Shown: positions 52,230 through 54,646 of the stretch, one piece after another | Layout of the letters: every line of letters begins with the position of its first letter | How positions within the stretch are numbered: the stretch's first letter is position 1 | Source: Clostridia bacterium | GTDB lineage: Bacteria > Bacillota > Clostridia > Christensenellales > Aristaeellaceae | Assembly (NCBI GenBank): GCA_017443295.1 | Contig: JAFSNT010000106.1 | Span: forward strand, 1 to 54,646 | DNA length: 54,646 nt | Direction: 5' to 3' | Notes under the pieces: generated by a model | Told to the model about the DNA's origin: nothing | Databases searched by the model: none | Seen by the model: only the letters and a program-made list of their open reading frames with translations | Made by a program: the position numbers and the translations under genes

Positions 52230-52685
52230 ATGGAACAGGATTTGTACGAGGTAAGGCGCATCGGGCCGGAGGAAACGGAAACCATCAAGGCACTGTTTTT
52301 GAGCGTGTTCACGGCGGAACCGTGGAAGGACGATTGGTCCGATCAGGAACAGCTGAACGCCTATCTCCACGATCTGACCGGGCACAGCAATTCCCTCACC
52401 TATGGACTGTATGAAAACGGAAAGCTGACCGGCATTTCCATGGGCAATATCAGGCATTGGTATACCGGCACCGAATACTATATCGACGAATTTTGCATAC
52501 GCCCTGACCGCCAGGGCCGGGGGCTTGGCACGCTGTTTTTGAAAGAAATCGAAAAAGCCATCAAGGATTTGGGGCTGACGCAGCTCTTTTTGCAGACGGA
52601 GAGCACCGTTCCCGCCTATGATTTCTACCGGAAGAATGGATTCAATGAATTAAACGAACACGTATCCTTTGCGAAGCGGATATAA
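52230..52685 (+). CDS. GNAT-family N-acetyltransferase (aminoglycoside-acetyltransferase-like)
   Basis: About 151 residues from the ATG at 52230, with GGAGGAAG ahead of it. An ATG 18 bp earlier has no ribosome site. RPDRQGRGLGTLFLKEIEKA is the acetyl-CoA loop. FLSVFTAEPWKDDWS at the N-terminus resembles AAC(6')-type enzymes. The final VPAYDFYRKNGFNELNEHVSF is a normal GNAT end. Resistance activity cannot be concluded from the sequence. Confidence 0.85.
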   Translation: MEQDLYEVRRIGPEETETIKALFLSVFTAEPWKDDWSDQEQLNAYLHDLTGHSNSLTYGLYENGKLTGISMGNIRHWYTGTEYYIDEFCIRPDRQGRGLGTLFLKEIEKAIKDLGLTQLFLQTESTVPAYDFYRKNGFNELNEHVSFAKRI

Positions 52686-52692
52686 CAAGCTG

Positions 52693-52719
52693 AGTCCTGT
52701 TTTTGCGGGACTTTTTTTT
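52693..52719 (+). terminator. Terminator of the GNAT pair
   Basis: AGTCC and GGACT form a short stem with a TGTTTTTGCG loop, followed by eight Ts. Confidence 0.75.
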
Positions 52720-52768
52720 CGTGAAGGAAAAAGGATAATCGCCTTTTTTGTCCAATATTGATATTTGA

Positions 52769-52782
52769 CCCGGTTAGCCGGG
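52769..52782. promoter_or_regulatory. Palindrome upstream of feoAB
   Basis: CCCGG-TTAG-CCGGG lies 27 bp upstream of the feoAB start within an AT-rich leader. It could be a regulator site or a small leader hairpin. No good Fur box was recognised. Confidence 0.4.
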
Positions 52783-52808
52783 CCTAATAAGGGGCGAGGA
52801 GGATGCGG

Positions 52809-54646
52809 ATGAAGCTTTGTGAATTGAAGCCCGGACAATCCGCGCGGATCGTAACGGTAGGCGGCGAAGGCGCGCTGCGTCAGCATTTTTTGGATATGGG
52901 CGTGATCCCCGGCGCGGAGGTCACGCTGATCAAATTCGCGCCCATGGGCGACCCCATGGAGCTGCGGATTCACGGCTATGAACTGACCCTGCGGCTGGCC
53001 GACGCGGAAAAGATCGGCATCGCCTTAACGAAAACGGCGGCCGAACCGCCCAAATCAAAGGAACTGCGAAAGCGCACCGAACATCCCGGTTTGGGTGAAG
53101 AGGGCAAATATCATCCCAAGGGCAGCGGCGATCCCCTGCCGGAGGGCGCCACGTTGACCTTCGCCCTGGTGGGCAACCAGAACAGCGGCAAAACCACCCT
53201 GTTCAACCAGCTCACCGGCTCCAACCAGCACGTGGGCAATTTCCCCGGCGTGACGGTGGACCGCAAGGACGGCGTGATCCGGGGCCACAGCGACACCCGC
53301 ATCACTGATCTGCCGGGTATTTACTCGATGTCCCCCTATTCCAGCGAGGAGCTGGTTTCCCGTGATTTCGTGCTGGATCAGAAGCCCCGGGCCATCATCA
53401 ACATCGTGGACGCCACCAACATCGAACGCAACCTGTATCTGACCATGCAGCTGCTGGAAATGAACATCCCCATGGTGGTGGCCCTGAACATGATGGACGA
53501 GCTGCGGGGCAACGGCGGCACGGTGGACGTGAACGCCATGGAGGAAATGTTGGGCGTGCCCGTGGTGCCCATCGCCGCCGCCAAGAACGAGGGCGTGGAC
53601 GAGCTGGTGCGCCACGCGGTACACATCGCCAAGTACCAGGAAAAGCCCGTGGAGCAGGATTACTGCGGGGCCGACGACCACGGCGGCGCGGTGCATCGGG
53701 CGCTGCACGCGGTGGGCCATCTGATCGAGGATCACGCCAGGGAAGCCGGTCTGCCCCTGCGCTTCGCGGCGGGCAAGCTCATCGAGGGCGACGTCCTGAT
53801 CCTGGAAAAGCTCAAGCTGGATCAGAACGAAAAGGAAATGTTAGAGCATATCGTGTTCCAGATGGAAAAGGAGAGGGGATTGGACCGCAGCGCCGCCATG
53901 GCGGACATGCGCTTTGATTTCATCCGGCGGGTATGCTCCACCTGCGTCATCAAGCCCCACGAAAGCAAGGAACACATGCGCAGCCGGAAGATCGACGAGG
54001 TGCTTACCGGCAAATGGACGGCCATTCCCATGTTCGTGGGCATCATGGCCCTGGTATTTTTCCTCACCTTCTTCCTGATCGGCCCCTTCTTCCAGGATCT
54101 TTTGGAGCAGGGCATCGGCGTACTGAAAGGGATGGCCGAAAAGGGCATGGAGGCGGCCAGCGTGAACCCCGCCATCCAAAGCCTGGTAAAGGACGGGATT
54201 TTCGAGGGCGTGGGCACCGTGGTCAGCTTCCTGCCCATCATCGTCACCCTGTTCTTCTTCCTGTCCATGCTGGAGGACAGCGGGTACATCGCCCGGGTGG
54301 CCTTCGTGATGGATAAGCTGCTGCGCCACATCGGCCTGTCCGGCCGCAGCATCGTGCCCATGCTGATCGGTTTTGGCTGCACGGTGCCCGCCGTCATGTC
54401 CACCCGCACCCTGCCCAGCGACCGGGATCGGCGTATGACCATCCTGCTGACGCCCTTCATGTCCTGCACGGCCAAGCTGCCCATTTACGGCTTTTTCGTC
54501 AGCGCCTTTTTCCCGGATGTGAGCTGGCTGATCATCACGGGCCTGTATCTGCTGGGCATCCTCACCGGCGTATTGGCGGCGTATCTGTTCAAGGGCACCC
54601 TGTTCAAGGGGGAGGCCGTGCCCTTCGTGATGGAGCTGCCCAATTA
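52809..54646 (+). CDS. feoB: Fused FeoA-FeoB ferrous iron transporter, cut by window end
   Basis: An open frame of at least 612 residues continues past the window. ATG 52809 is chosen because AGGAGG is 6 nt upstream; ATG 52803 abuts it. Residues 1-75 form a complete FeoA (SH3-like) domain (LCELKPGQSARIVTVGGEG...). A charged linker (about 78-115) precedes the FeoB G-domain (about 118-280) with GNQNSGKTT (G1), PGVTVDRK (G2), DLPG (G3), NMMD (G4) and AAKNEGVD (G5). A helical GDI-like region and the first membrane helices follow (from about residue 410), including GFGCTVPAVMSTRTL, which has a Cys in the core. It imports Fe2+ at the cytoplasmic membrane. Confidence 0.95.
   Translation, partial: MKLCELKPGQSARIVTVGGEGALRQHFLDMGVIPGAEVTLIKFAPMGDPMELRIHGYELTLRLADAEKIGIALTKTAAEPPKSKELRKRTEHPGLGEEGKYHPKGSGDPLPEGATLTFALVGNQNSGKTTLFNQLTGSNQHVGNFPGVTVDRKDGVIRGHSDTRITDLPGIYSMSPYSSEELVSRDFVLDQKPRAIINIVDATNIERNLYLTMQLLEMNIPMVVALNMMDELRGNGGTVDVNAMEEMLGVPVVPIAAAKNEGVDELVRHAVHIAKYQEKPVEQDYCGADDHGGAVHRALHAVGHLIEDHAREAGLPLRFAAGKLIEGDVLILEKLKLDQNEKEMLEHIVFQMEKERGLDRSAAMADMRFDFIRRVCSTCVIKPHESKEHMRSRKIDEVLTGKWTAIPMFVGIMALVFFLTFFLIGPFFQDLLEQGIGVLKGMAEKGMEAASVNPAIQSLVKDGIFEGVGTVVSFLPIIVTLFFFLSMLEDSGYIARVAFVMDKLLRHIGLSGRSIVPMLIGFGCTVPAVMSTRTLPSDRDRRMTILLTPFMSCTAKLPIYGFFVSAFFPDVSWLIITGLYLLGILTGVLAAYLFKGTLFKGEAVPFVMELPN

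Overview
The window is bacterial, GC-rich and gene-dense, and reads as a spore-forming member of the Clostridia (Bacillota). Supporting signs are strong AGGAGG ribosome sites, sigma-A type promoters, the single-chain clostridial PurL, a PurO-type IMP cyclohydrolase, a flotillin, HicAB and the sporulation signalling protease SpoIVB. No rRNA, tRNA or CRISPR array was seen. The species cannot be named from the sequence.

Layout. 0.3-4.5 kb: a two-gene lipid-type operon, an SDR reductase translationally coupled to an acyl-ligase/ACP/alpha-oxoamine synthase fusion. 4.5-5.2 kb: HicAB toxin-antitoxin. 5.3-11 kb: four exported proteins (LRR-SH3, PstS-like binding protein, DHHW protein, SH3-polysaccharide deacetylase). 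11.4-16.5 kb: membrane protein, rsmD, coaD, coiled-coil protein, flotillin, XRE regulator and a small unknown gene. 16.7-19.3 kb: a MacB-like ABC transporter, followed by about 1 kb of non-coding DNA. 20.3-24.3 kb: an operon of MATE transporter with a C-terminal ATPase-like domain, a GNAT-like protein and a membrane PP2C phosphatase. 24.4-37.6 kb, minus strand: the purine pathway (purE, C, F, M, N, purO, AICAR transformylase, two non-purine genes, purD, purL). 52.8 kb to the end: a fused FeoA-FeoB iron transporter, cut by the window edge.

The standout is at 37.9-51.7 kb. spoIVB is split in two. Residues 1-386, including the PDZ domain and the catalytic His and Ser, lie at 37970-39127. The missing 27 C-terminal residues, stop codon and terminator lie 12.4 kb away at 51553-51695. 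Between them is a 12,425-bp element carrying a serine recombinase whose stop codon lies inside the right attachment site, a 61-residue ORF, a 2,629-residue FecR/MBG-repeat exported protein and a CHASE2-PP2C phosphatase. Joining the ends in silico restores a 413-residue SpoIVB. The two junctions also resolve into an attP-like and an attB-like dyad that share one centre, a GT dinucleotide. This resembles the sigK 'skin' and spsM/SPbeta intervening elements, but in a forespore gene and with non-phage cargo.

The promoter in front of spoIVB matches the forespore sigma-G consensus. The promoter in front of the 61-residue ORF and recombinase also looks sigma-F/sigma-G like. If excision happened in the forespore it would be inherited by the spore, unlike classical mother-cell excision. 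That makes reintegration, or loss during sporulation, the main open question.
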